Source of the DNA: Clostridia bacterium
GTDB taxonomy: Bacteria; Bacillota; Clostridia; Christensenellales; CAG-314
Direction of reading: 5' to 3'
Assembly: GCA_036654455.1 (NCBI GenBank)
Contig: JAVVRZ010000002.1
Span: forward strand, 328,332 to 392,331
Length of the DNA: 64,000 bases
How positions within the stretch are numbered: the stretch's first letter is position 1; every line of letters begins with the position of its first letter. The notes below the pieces were generated by a model that was not told where the DNA came from, ran no database searches, and was given only the letters and a program-made list of their open reading frames with translations. The position numbers were made by a program, and so were the translations under genes. Shown piece after piece: positions 54,499 to 63,058 of the stretch.

Positions 54499-55437
54499 AT
54501 GAGAAAGAACAAACTATCAGTGTTGATATTAGTGTTGGTAATCGCTTTGTCTTGCACGCTATGCGGTTTTTCTAGCTGTAACGGAACAGGTGAAATAGGA
54601 GAGACCAAGACTATTACTACGCTAAATGGCAAACAAATTGAAATACCCGTTAGTCCGCAAAGAATAGTCGCTTTAACTAACGTTGGCGATTTACTAGCTA
54701 TGGGTATTACCCCAGTTGCAGGCGCAAACCAATTTATCAATGAGAACCTCGGTTTTTCCGCAAGCGGAGTAGCCGTACTCAAAAACACTCAACCCTTCGA
54801 CGCAGAGGAAATATTGTCTTATACCCCCGACTTAATTATTGTTTATCAAGATATGTCGATAGAGAATATAGCTACGCTCGAAGCAATCGCTCCGGTTGTT
54901 CCAATTAAGTCAAACAGTCTTGATTGTAGCGTAAGACTAGCCTATATTGGCGAATTGTTCAACCTACAAGATAAGGCAATTGAAGTTATTGGCCACGTTG
55001 ACACTGTTATCAGCAAAGCCATCGCAAGATTTAAGACCCTTAACGTTGAGGGAAAAACAGTTACCGTATTTAACTATTTTAGCGGACTAGAAATTATCGT
55101 AAGCGATATGTTTGCGTTTAATAGCATTATTTACAAAACATTTAAAATGCGCGCTCCTCAAAAAGTCGAAGACGAAATATTTGGACACGACGGAATGTTT
55201 GCAATTTCTAGCGAACTTATGGGCGACTACATAGGCGACTACATCTTTACGCTTATGGATCCTCTCCCCTCAGATTTAACCGAGCTACCTATTTGGAAGG
55301 CGCTTAAACCTGTAAAAGCTGGCGCAGTAGGATATCTTGATATGGAACTTTACTTACAGAAAGACGCCCTTTACGTAGAAAAACAATATGACGTAATACT
55401 TGATTTGTTAGAAGCGGCGTTTGGAGTTAAAGCGTAA
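54499..55437 (+). CDS. ABC importer substrate-binding lipoprotein (FecB/BtuF type)
   Basis: Extracytoplasmic binding protein (312 aa) of the PF01497-type class that serves ferric siderophores, heme, cobalamin and related metal chelates. The N-terminus is a signal sequence; the best lipid-attachment cysteine is Cys27 in GFSSC. The first lobe has PQRIVALTNVGDLLAMGI and the YTPDLIIVYQD strand that mark the family, then a long helix and a second lobe. AGGAGG stands 7 bases before the ATG. It is the first gene of the seven-gene nitrogenase-like operon; ligand residues cannot be assigned by eye. Confidence 0.88.
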   Translation: MRKNKLSVLILVLVIALSCTLCGFSSCNGTGEIGETKTITTLNGKQIEIPVSPQRIVALTNVGDLLAMGITPVAGANQFINENLGFSASGVAVLKNTQPFDAEEILSYTPDLIIVYQDMSIENIATLEAIAPVVPIKSNSLDCSVRLAYIGELFNLQDKAIEVIGHVDTVISKAIARFKTLNVEGKTVTVFNYFSGLEIIVSDMFAFNSIIYKTFKMRAPQKVEDEIFGHDGMFAISSELMGDYIGDYIFTLMDPLPSDLTELPIWKALKPVKAGAVGYLDMELYLQKDALYVEKQYDVILDLLEAAFGVKA

Positions 55438-55473
55438 TTAACGCTTACTACTATTAAATAAAAAGAGCGAGAT

Positions 55474-56499
55474 ATGCAACAATTACATATTAAAAAGAAC
55501 AATTTACAAAACTTTATATTGATTATGATTGTTGGTTCTGTGGCGCTACTTATCGTTGGCATTCTTTTCGTAATCTTTGGCGCAAAGAACATTAACTTTA
55601 TGGACATCTGGAATGCCTTTTTTAGCTATGACAACACAAACACAGACCACATCATAATTATCGGGCTTAGACTACCTAGATTGATTGCAAACATTATGGT
55701 AGGCAGCGCGCTTGCATTGACTGGCGCTATTATGCAGGGCAGTACAAAAAACCCTATGGCAGATAGCGGTCTTATGGGCATCAGCGGTGGCGCAGTATTT
55801 GCTATGACTATTATGTTAGTATTCTTTCCGGGTATGTCTAAGCTCGGCATGATAGGACTTTCTTGCTGTGGGGCGGCGCTTGCTACATTCATGACTTACT
55901 TTATAGCCGCAGCCAGCAGGAAGGGAATGACGCCCGAAAGGCTTGTTCTTTCCGGTATGTCTATTTCAATGCTATTCTCTTCGTTAAGTAGCGCTTTAAT
56001 ACTTAAATTTAATATGACAAGAGAATTAGCTTTTTATATGGCGGGTACGACCTCGACTGTCAACTGGCTCGACGTGCAGTTGTGCGCCCCAGTATTTATT
56101 ATTGGCGTAACTGTCAGCTTGTGTATCTCGCGTTCCCTTACGGTAATGAATTTAGGCGACGACGTGGCGACGGGACTAGGTCTTAATGTTAAATTAATTA
56201 AGACAATCAATACTCTTGTAGTTCTGTTGCTTACCGCAATGGCGGTTATTATCATAGGGCCGGTATCTTATATCGGTCTTATGGTACCGCACATCGCTCG
56301 TCACCTAGTCGGTACTGACTATCGCTTAGTGCTACCGACTTCGGCTCTGCTGGGCGCAATATTTGTAGTGATAGTGGACTTCATCGGCAAGATTATTATG
56401 AGTCCTTTTGAAATGCCCATTGGAATATTGCTATCACTTATCGGCGTGCCTTTCTTTATCTATATTTCCCGTAAACAGAGGAGGGAATTTGGACAATGA
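55474..56499 (+). CDS. FecCD-family ABC permease, first subunit
   Basis: Membrane permease of 341 aa with about ten helices. Family marks: RLPRLIANIMVGSALALTGAIMQG near residues 62-90, NPMADSGLMGISGGAVFA, the ATPase-coupling region GLNVKLIKTIN, and GPVSYIGLMVPHIARHLVG. The importer class is that of iron-siderophore, heme and B12 uptake. It overlaps the second permease by 4 bases (ATGA). Confidence 0.92.
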   Translation: MQQLHIKKNNLQNFILIMIVGSVALLIVGILFVIFGAKNINFMDIWNAFFSYDNTNTDHIIIIGLRLPRLIANIMVGSALALTGAIMQGSTKNPMADSGLMGISGGAVFAMTIMLVFFPGMSKLGMIGLSCCGAALATFMTYFIAAASRKGMTPERLVLSGMSISMLFSSLSSALILKFNMTRELAFYMAGTTSTVNWLDVQLCAPVFIIGVTVSLCISRSLTVMNLGDDVATGLGLNVKLIKTINTLVVLLLTAMAVIIIGPVSYIGLMVPHIARHLVGTDYRLVLPTSALLGAIFVVIVDFIGKIIMSPFEMPIGILLSLIGVPFFIYISRKQRREFGQ

Positions 56500-57512
56500 G
56501 AAAAGAATTAGTAAGAATGTCAAGTACTAAAAAGGGCGGTTTAGTAATATTAGCCTTAGGCATTGCAGTAATACTTACCACTTTACTTAGTATGTGTTTT
56601 GGACCAACCGGTCTACCCTTTGGTAGAATCATAGCTACGTTATTTGGCTTTGGTTCGCCAAAAGAGAATTTAATAGTGTTTACCTATCGTATGCCAAGAC
56701 TCATGCTCTCAATACTTGTTGGCATAGGTATGGGCGTATCGGGCGCAATTATGCAGAGCTTGCTAAGAAATGATATGGCAAGTCCGGGTACGCTAGGTAT
56801 TAGCTCGGGTTCGGGCTTGTTTATGATACTCTATGTAATCTTGTTCTTTGGCGACGAATACAGCGACTTTATGTTACCTGTGCTTGCGCTTATGGGCGGA
56901 ATTACATCGGCCGGGTTAATATTCTTGTTTAGCCGAAAGAAAGGCGTTCCTATTAGCCCAACAAAATTAATTTTAACCGGCGTTGCAATAAGCGGAGCGT
57001 ATGGCTCTGCGCAACTACTCCTAACGCTTACGCTAGAAGAAACCAAGATAGACTTTGTGCAGAAGTGGCAAGCCGGCGATTTATGGGGCACAGAATGGAA
57101 GTATGTAATTATTCTTGCTGTTTGGTTACTTATCTTTGTTGGCTGGGCGTATTATAAGGCAACAACGCTTAACACCATCAACTTAGGTTACGACATTGCA
57201 ACCGGTCTAGGCGTTAATCTTAACAAGCAATTTATAATACTTGCCTTATGCGCAGTAGCTACGGCGTCCGCAACGGTAGCCTTTGGCGGAAACTTCTTCT
57301 TTCTAGGTTTAATTAGTCCGCATATAGCGAGAAAAATAATAGGCAGTAACAATAAGATTTTAATGCCTGCCTCAGCGTTAGTCGCCTCGCTAATTGTTTT
57401 AGTCGGCGATATGCTCGCAAGAAACATCGGCTTCTTAATCGGCGTGCCGGCAGGAATTGTAATAACAGTAATTAGCATACCCTATTTCTTGTATTTATTA
57501 AGTAAAGCATAG
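56496..57512 (+). CDS. FecCD-family ABC permease, second subunit
   Basis: Second permease (338 aa), paralogous to the first: YRMPRLMLSILVGIGMGVSGAIMQ, NDMASPGTLGISSGSGLF, the coupling segment GLGVNLNKQFI, and GLISPHIARKIIG. Having two distinct permeases is usual in FhuBG/FepDG-type importers of ferric chelates, whereas B12 importers use one gene as a homodimer. GAGGAGGG precedes the ATG, which overlaps the first permease stop. Confidence 0.92.
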   Translation: MRKELVRMSSTKKGGLVILALGIAVILTTLLSMCFGPTGLPFGRIIATLFGFGSPKENLIVFTYRMPRLMLSILVGIGMGVSGAIMQSLLRNDMASPGTLGISSGSGLFMILYVILFFGDEYSDFMLPVLALMGGITSAGLIFLFSRKKGVPISPTKLILTGVAISGAYGSAQLLLTLTLEETKIDFVQKWQAGDLWGTEWKYVIILAVWLLIFVGWAYYKATTLNTINLGYDIATGLGVNLNKQFIILALCAVATASATVAFGGNFFFLGLISPHIARKIIGSNNKILMPASALVASLIVLVGDMLARNIGFLIGVPAGIVITVISIPYFLYLLSKA

Positions 57513-57519
57513 GAGAGAT

Positions 57520-58311
57520 ATGAATAGTATTAGCACACAAAACCTAAAAATAGGTTATCAAGATACAATTATAGTACCTAAGTTAGATATAACATTAGAG
57601 AAAGGCAAAATAACTTCGATTATTGGACCAAACGGTTGTGGCAAGTCGACTGTACTTAAAGCTATTAGTAGATTGCTTAAACCTAAGTCGGGTACAGTCT
57701 TAATCAACGACACCGATATGAAGACTATGCCAACTAAGGAAATTGCAAAGTTACTTGCAATACTTCCTCAAACGCCGGTTGCCCCTAGCGGATTAACTTG
57801 CGAGGAGCTTGTGGCTTACGGAAGATTTCCCTATCAAAAGGGCTTTGGCAAACTAAGCCCGCAAGATAAAGAGATAATTAATTGGGCAATGCAAGCGACT
57901 AGACTTACCGAATTTGCCAACCGAGAAATAGGCAGTCTTTCGGGCGGACAAAGACAGAAAGTTTGGATTGCTATGGCTCTTGCTCAGCAAACAGGCACAA
58001 TTTTATTAGACGAACCAACTACTTACCTTGACCTTGCTCACCAACTTGAAGTTCTTGACCTCTTAGTAGACCTTAACGTTAAACATAATTGCACAATCGT
58101 AATGGTTTTGCACGACCTTAACTTAGCTTCAAGATTTTCGAATTATTTATTGGCAATGAAGAGCGGTCACGTAGTTAAATACGGCACGCCCGAAGAAGTT
58201 ATGACAAATGAAATACTTAAAGAGTGTTTTAACATCGACGCTACAATAATGTTGGAAAAAAGCACCGGTAAGTATACCTGCGTAACTTACAATTTATTAG
58301 ATAGAGAGTAA
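57520..58311 (+). CDS. FecE-type ABC importer ATPase
   Basis: ATP-binding subunit (263 aa). Walker A GPNGCGKST (36-44), Q-loop in LAILPQTP, signature LSGGQRQK, Walker B TILLDEPTTYLD, H-loop VLHDLN. The GLTCEELVAYGRFPYQ segment between Q-loop and signature is typical of the FepC/FhuC/BtuD group. It completes the importer. Its stop is only 2 bases before the NifH-like start, so the importer and the reductase genes are one transcript. Confidence 0.94.
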   Translation: MNSISTQNLKIGYQDTIIVPKLDITLEKGKITSIIGPNGCGKSTVLKAISRLLKPKSGTVLINDTDMKTMPTKEIAKLLAILPQTPVAPSGLTCEELVAYGRFPYQKGFGKLSPQDKEIINWAMQATRLTEFANREIGSLSGGQRQKVWIAMALAQQTGTILLDEPTTYLDLAHQLEVLDLLVDLNVKHNCTIVMVLHDLNLASRFSNYLLAMKSGHVVKYGTPEEVMTNEILKECFNIDATIMLEKSTGKYTCVTYNLLDRE

Positions 58312-58313
58312 AT

Positions 58314-59051
58314 ATGAAAAAGATAGCATTTTATGGAAAAGGTGGCATAGGTAAATCTACCACAGTATCAAATATCGCAGTTGCTCTAACCAAACTAGGT
58401 TATAGAGTAATGCAAATAGGTTGTGACCCTAAATCAGACTCAACCGTCAACCATAACAACGGACAACGTATCCCTACTGTGCTTGACGCAATGAGGGATA
58501 GCGATACCGTTCTACTTGAAAACATTGTAAAAGTCGCCGACAACGGGGTAATTTGCGTCGAGGCAGGCGGGCCTGTTCCCGGTACGGGTTGCGCAGGCAG
58601 AGGTATAATTGCAGCTTTTGAGCAACTTCAAGCCTTATCCGCTTACGAAGTCTACAAGCCCGACTTTATATTATACGACGTTTTGGGCGACGTAGTTTGC
58701 GGTGGTTTTGCAATGCCAATACGAAACGGCTTTGCCGACGAAGTTTATATAGTAACTTCGGGCGAAATGATGTCGCTTTACGCAGCAAATAATATTGCAA
58801 ACGCAGTAAAGAACTTTGGCAAATATGGTTACGCTATGCTTAAAGGCGTAATTTTAAATTGCAAAAATGTCGAGGACGAATATGAGCTTACCAAGAAGGC
58901 TTGCGACGAGATGGAGACTACGATAGTTTACACCGTCCCTAGAAGTAGCGCAGTGCAAAGCGCCGAGAATCAACATAAAACCGTAATTGAAGCTTTCCCG
59001 GATAGCGAGATGTATAATACATATATAGGTCTTGCAAAGAAACTTATTTAA
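58314..59051 (+). CDS. NifH/BchL-like iron-sulfur ATPase (nitrogenase-family reductase)
   Basis: Homodimeric ATP-dependent electron donor of the nitrogenase superfamily, passing single electrons to its partner with ATP hydrolysis. The 245-aa protein has the deviant P-loop GKGGIGKST (8-16), switch I-like CDPKSDST, and both cysteines that hold the intersubunit 4Fe-4S cluster: Cys93 in GTGCAGRG and Cys129 in DVVCGGFAMPIR. Arg96 corresponds to the residue ADP-ribosylated in nitrogenase. It is shorter than NifH (about 275-295), lacking the C-terminal extension, as in BchL/CfbC-like proteins. It directly precedes the D- and K-like genes. Confidence 0.93.
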   Translation: MKKIAFYGKGGIGKSTTVSNIAVALTKLGYRVMQIGCDPKSDSTVNHNNGQRIPTVLDAMRDSDTVLLENIVKVADNGVICVEAGGPVPGTGCAGRGIIAAFEQLQALSAYEVYKPDFILYDVLGDVVCGGFAMPIRNGFADEVYIVTSGEMMSLYAANNIANAVKNFGKYGYAMLKGVILNCKNVEDEYELTKKACDEMETTIVYTVPRSSAVQSAENQHKTVIEAFPDSEMYNTYIGLAKKLI

Positions 59052-59052
59052 T

Positions 59053-60138
59053 ATGGATATAATTACTTATAATTCAAAAAAACTTAAAAAAGAGGCAATT
59101 TTGTCCTCAAACGCTATGGACGTAGGGTGTCACTGTCCTATGGACTACGTGCTTGAAGAAGCGCTTAATTTTGATATGCTTGATACTTTAATAGTAGGCA
59201 TAGGCGAATGCGCATTCTATTCTAAGCTAATTACTAGCGAATACGGGCAACAACATTGGAGTTATCGGCTTGCCGACAACGACCTAGTTTTTGGTTGCGA
59301 GAAGCAAATTAAGCAATGCGTAACCGAGATGCTTGCAAATACCAGTAACGACTTGCTTATTCTTGTAACTTGTATTCCCAACATAGCCAACCTTGACATA
59401 GAAGGCTATATTAGGGAGCTTAATCAAGATAAGCGAATTTATATTCTAGCAACTCCGCATTTCAAGGGTTTTTCGCCATTTGACAGCATACTTGACTTGT
59501 ATAGTCTTTTGCTATCAAGACAAGTTAGAACAAGTACCAGAGATGCCGTTGCTGTTTGGGGCGAAAACAAATCAATAGTATGTAAATTTAAACAAGAACA
59601 TATCGTTGGTCAAACTACGATAGCTAGGCTGGGCGAATTACTGGAATGTCAACGCCACATAGTCTTTGAAAGGCGTTATTTAAGAGGGGTTAAAGATTAC
59701 TGCGACAAATATAACTTACCTTTATACAATTTTGTAGGGTTAGAAGTCGCCGATGTATACTCAACCTATTATAAGGAATTAGGCGTTAAAGATGTTAGCG
59801 CAAAGGCTCGTCAACTTGAAGAACAAATTAAACTTAAACCTAAAAAAGTAGCTATTAAGGCTCGTCACGGCGTAGAAATTGCTAAATATCTTGCAAATTT
59901 CGGCATTAAAACTACTTTGCTTATTGTTGACGACTTCAACGTTTCAAATTATGAAAAAATTAGCAGTTACGATAATGACATTATGATAGTAAAAGATTAT
60001 AGCGTTAAATTTGAGCAAATCAAGAATTGCGAATATGACGCAGAGCTTGACTTTACTAAGGTCGAAGAAGAACTTTTCAATAAATACGGTTGCGAATTGA
60101 CAAGTTCGCTTTGCGAATTTGCGCTAGAAACGCTTTAA
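59053..60138 (+). CDS. NifD/BchN-like catalytic subunit (nitrogenase-like component 1)
   Basis: The start at 59053 is one base after the NifH-like stop; 361 aa, much shorter than NifD (about 480) and nearer CfbD. Three cluster-ligand cysteines can be aligned by eye: Cys26 (or Cys28) in DVGCHCPMD, Cys53 in GIGECAFYS, matching the HGPxGC position, and Cys107 in LVTCIPN, matching TTC. DNDLVFGCEKQI matches the DxVFGGexKL block. Spacing is close to BchN of DPOR, whose ligands are at 26, 51 and 112. No equivalent of the FeMo-cofactor Cys/His pair was found. Probably an ATP-driven reductase of an unknown substrate with one 4Fe-4S cluster. Confidence 0.85.
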   Translation: MDIITYNSKKLKKEAILSSNAMDVGCHCPMDYVLEEALNFDMLDTLIVGIGECAFYSKLITSEYGQQHWSYRLADNDLVFGCEKQIKQCVTEMLANTSNDLLILVTCIPNIANLDIEGYIRELNQDKRIYILATPHFKGFSPFDSILDLYSLLLSRQVRTSTRDAVAVWGENKSIVCKFKQEHIVGQTTIARLGELLECQRHIVFERRYLRGVKDYCDKYNLPLYNFVGLEVADVYSTYYKELGVKDVSAKARQLEEQIKLKPKKVAIKARHGVEIAKYLANFGIKTTLLIVDDFNVSNYEKISSYDNDIMIVKDYSVKFEQIKNCEYDAELDFTKVEEELFNKYGCELTSSLCEFALETL

Positions 60139-60150
60139 AAGGAGAGAATA

Positions 60151-61350
60151 ATGCCAGTTGAAAAATATATTTCACCAATAACCGCTCGTATGGCGGTGTA
60201 TGAAAACTTAATTAATCTTGTCAACTGCGCCGTAGTCGATTATAGCACAATGGGACACGGACTGTATAACTATGGCTATATCCCCAGACTTACAAGCAGT
60301 TGCGCTAGCATTAAAGCGTTTATGACGCATATTAGCGAAACCGATATTATTTTAGGTAGCACAAAAAAACTTTATTCCGCTATTGACGAGTTAACAAAAA
60401 ACTATAATTTCGACGCTATATTTATTATGCCTTCGGCGATTGCAAGCGTAATCGGGTTTGACCTTGCAGGCGTTGCAAGAGATTTATCGGCTAAATTTAA
60501 TAAGATTATTATATCCTTTGACGTAGGTTTAAGCCTTGACTATTATCAAGGCAACCAAGTAGCTAGTTTAAAACTAATCGAACAATTCTCCAAGCCTTCT
60601 TGTGATAAGAAGAAAAATTATTACAATTTGTTAGGCGGTTTTGTCAACGAATTTAACTACGAAGCCGATACAAGGGAAATAGTCGACTTGTTACATAACG
60701 CATTATTTCTTGAACCAAATTTTGTATATAACGGCGAAAATACTATTGAAAACTTTTCAAATATAACTTCTGCCGAATTTAATATCGTAACAAGTAGAGA
60801 GGCTATTCCTACCGCCGAATATTTGCAAACCAAATTTAATATGCCTTACATTTATTTTAGGCCTTATGGCTTTGATAATACCATAAAGAGTTTGCAAGAA
60901 GTAGCGGAAAAGTTCTCTTTACAAATAAATCACGACTTTTTAAGGCGAGAAAAAAATAAATATTTTAATATTTATGAACAAATTAAAAATATTATTAAAT
61001 TTGTGGGCAAGGAAATCAGCGTATACGCTAAGTACGACATAGCTTACGGCATTTCTAAATTTTTAGAAGAAGAACTTTGCGCAAAAGTTGAGAAATTGAC
61101 CGACAAAGAGAATACTACGGCGTATTGTAGTTACGACGAATATATAGTTACTCACAAAGATTATTCGGGCATAATATTTACTAACGACCAAGTCTTAAAA
61201 TTATTAGGCAAAGATAGGCGTTTGCAAGTTGACAACCCTGTCTACGCTTATAAAATGCTTAGCCCGTATTCGTTGCCCCTAGTATCCTTTTCGGGGGCTT
61301 GTCACATTTGCCAACTTATTTCTGCCGAACTAATCGGCGATAGATTTTAA
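60151..61350 (+). CDS. NifK/BchB-like subunit with lost cluster cysteines
   Basis: Partner of the D-like subunit, 399 aa (NifK about 520), with AAAGGAGAG before the ATG. By-eye alignment: SPITARMA replaces the first Cys-x-P block; STMGHGLYNYG replaces HGxxGCxxY, putting His36 where NifK has Cys and BchB of DPOR has its ligand Asp36; SETDIILGSTKKL matches the VFGG block; PSAIASVIGFDL matches TTCxxEVIGDDL with the cysteine replaced by Ala96. So none of the three canonical cysteines remains. Cys26 and Cys51 lie nearby at unaligned places. The fourth ligand of a shared cluster may be His36. Confidence 0.78.
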   Translation: MPVEKYISPITARMAVYENLINLVNCAVVDYSTMGHGLYNYGYIPRLTSSCASIKAFMTHISETDIILGSTKKLYSAIDELTKNYNFDAIFIMPSAIASVIGFDLAGVARDLSAKFNKIIISFDVGLSLDYYQGNQVASLKLIEQFSKPSCDKKKNYYNLLGGFVNEFNYEADTREIVDLLHNALFLEPNFVYNGENTIENFSNITSAEFNIVTSREAIPTAEYLQTKFNMPYIYFRPYGFDNTIKSLQEVAEKFSLQINHDFLRREKNKYFNIYEQIKNIIKFVGKEISVYAKYDIAYGISKFLEEELCAKVEKLTDKENTTAYCSYDEYIVTHKDYSGIIFTNDQVLKLLGKDRRLQVDNPVYAYKMLSPYSLPLVSFSGACHICQLISAELIGDRF

Positions 61351-61352
61351 TT

Positions 61353-61418
61353 AAAAAGGTATACCTCCCTTTTTTATTGATAGAAGCGTCCTACTAAGTT
61401 GTAGGACGCTTCTATCAA
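61353..61418 (+). terminator. Double terminator after the nitrogenase-like operon
   Basis: First a small hairpin AAAAAGG / CCTTTTT ending in a T run (61353-61375). Then an 18-bp perfect stem starting TTGATAGAAGCG (61377-61394, 61401-61418) with loop TAAGTT. The second may also serve the converging Sel1 gene. Confidence 0.8.
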
Positions 61419-61447
61419 TTATATTAAAATTAAATTTTAGTTTTAGC

Positions 61448-62488
61448 TTAGTTTTCTTTTAAGCTTTCTAGTTCGTGAGCTTTTTTTAGGTCTTTTTCTA
61501 CGCCTACGCCATTTTTGTAACAGTCGATTAAGCAATCTAAGCAATGCGCATTTCCATTATCATATCCCTTTTGATACCAGTAGAAAGCTTTTTGTTGGTT
61601 ACTAACCCTGTCTTCTTCTCTTAAATTTGCCCTTTGCATATATTCGTCGGCAACTAGAACAATGGACGGCGTATAGTTTAGACAAGAAGCCTTTATTCTC
61701 CACTTAAATCGCATATTGCTAGCTTTTCCAAAAATATCATTTGAAAAGTCTGCCTCTTGCTTAATTTTTTCGTAAGTTATTTCGCCTAAAATGTAGGCGG
61801 CTTCGCCAGAACCGTCGTTTACGGCTTTTCTAAGTCTTTTTTGAGTTACTTGCGTTTGCCCGTTAGTGTTTGTGGGTAATTTTGCAAGTAGCAATATAGC
61901 GTCTTTTTGTTGTTTTGCAATGGCTTTTTTAAAATATTCGCAAGCAATATCTTCTTTTTGGTCGTTAGAATATAGTTGGTAGAGAGTAAATAGCGCGTCG
62001 ATGTTACCACGTTCTAGCTCCTGCTTTGCTATTTGATAAGGCGTATAGGTAAAGCCGTCGAGGAGTCTTTTTTCGGCAAGCAGAACTACTTGACCGCCAA
62101 TTTCTTCGTCGCTTGTAGTTTGCGAGGCAATTTTGCAGTACTGCTCGGCTTCCTGATTAGTTATTTCGACATATCCGTTATCAAATAGATTGACAATTTC
62201 TAAACAAGCGTTGGGAAAAAATTGTTTAGCCGAATGACGAATATAGCTTATACCGCAAGCAAGGTCTTTTTTGCAAGCGTTACCAGCAAGCGTCATAATA
62301 CCTAGATAGAACCAAGCGCCTCTATGCCCAAGTTGGCTAGATTTGTCAAACAAATCATAGGCAAGGTCGTCTTGCTTATTTTTGTAGGCGATTACTCCTT
62401 GCCGATACAACTGTTGACTTTTGTCGGCGCAGTCTAACTTAGCGTAATAGTCGTCATAATACTGTTTATCTTTGTAATCTGTGTTCAA
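61448..62488 (-). CDS. Sel1-repeat (TPR-like) protein
   Basis: A 346-aa soluble protein of alpha-helical Sel1-like repeats (for example AYDLFDKSSQLGHRGAWFYLGIM near residue 40, repeats near 205-250, and FYWYQKGYDNGNAHCLDCLIDCYKNGVGVEKD near the end). Such repeats bind other proteins; no enzymatic domain or signal peptide is present. The start is TTG with AAGGGG seven bases before it. It has its own strong promoter. Role unknown. Confidence 0.75.
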   Translation of the reverse strand: MNTDYKDKQYYDDYYAKLDCADKSQQLYRQGVIAYKNKQDDLAYDLFDKSSQLGHRGAWFYLGIMTLAGNACKKDLACGISYIRHSAKQFFPNACLEIVNLFDNGYVEITNQEAEQYCKIASQTTSDEEIGGQVVLLAEKRLLDGFTYTPYQIAKQELERGNIDALFTLYQLYSNDQKEDIACEYFKKAIAKQQKDAILLLAKLPTNTNGQTQVTQKRLRKAVNDGSGEAAYILGEITYEKIKQEADFSNDIFGKASNMRFKWRIKASCLNYTPSIVLVADEYMQRANLREEDRVSNQQKAFYWYQKGYDNGNAHCLDCLIDCYKNGVGVEKDLKKAHELESLKEN

Positions 62489-62534
62489 TGTCGCCCCTTT
62501 TTAAATACTAGAAACTAGTTGTTTAACTAATTTA

Positions 62535-62563
62535 ATTATATCTTAGTATTCTGTTGATGTCAA
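62535..62563 (-). promoter_or_regulatory. Consensus promoter of the Sel1-repeat gene
   Basis: Exact sigma-A consensus on the minus strand: TTGACA (62563-62558), 17 bases, TATAAT (62540-62535), 47 bases before the TTG start. Confidence 0.85.
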
Positions 62564-62686
62564 TATTCTTTACGTTATCTTAGCTCGCCAGTAATGCTCA
62601 AAGAAGATTAAAAAGCAATTTATTAGAAAAAATTTTAACAATAATATGCAAGTTATTTAATAATGTAGAAGTTAAATGCAAGCTAA

Positions 62687-62708
62687 TAATATTTTGTACA
62701 AAATATTA
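62687..62708. repeat. Perfect 22-bp palindrome, possible operator
   Basis: Two 11-base arms with centre GTAC, core AATATTTTGTACAAAATATT; about 125 bases upstream of the Sel1 promoter -35. The pattern suggests a dimeric regulator site, though AT-rich palindromes also arise by chance. Confidence 0.55.
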
Positions 62709-63058
62709 AAAATATATCAATCGTGAATAGTTTCAAGAAAATTTCACAAAAATAGACTTGTATTCTTTATCTTTTAATGCTACAATATGCTTAATGTCTT
62801 CAAGATAATATAGAGGCGATTTTTAAGCGTTTTTATACTATTTTATTTAATTACTACGTTGTAATTCTAATTAAATAAACAGAAATGATATTTTTACATA
62901 AATTTTTAAAATATCTACTTTTAGAAAAGGCACGAAAATTTGTATATCGCCTATGTTTAATTTGTAATATTTTTAGATATATTTATTATATTAATCTTAA
63001 CTAGGTTTAGATTAACCGTAGTTGAGCAAAAATAATCTTAGCGACAAAAAGGAGAAAT

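Larger units (their letters stand above)
62489..63058. other. 570-base intergenic region with divergent control signals
   Basis: AT-rich, no credible gene. It holds an inverted repeat ACTAG-AAA-CTAGT (62507-62519), the Sel1 promoter, a perfect 22-bp palindrome at 62687-62708 (core TTTTGTACAAAA), and a second inverted repeat TTAATCT / AGATTAA (62991-62997, 63009-63015) close to the DegV start. A convincing DegV promoter was not found; TTGTAA at 62962-62967 with a poor -10 is the best candidate. Confidence 0.5.

Noticed and set aside
58314-61350. True nitrogenase (nifHDK) for nitrogen fixation
   Set aside because: The D- and K-like proteins are far too short, cofactor ligands are not found, the K-like cluster cysteines are gone, and no nifB/E/N genes are present.
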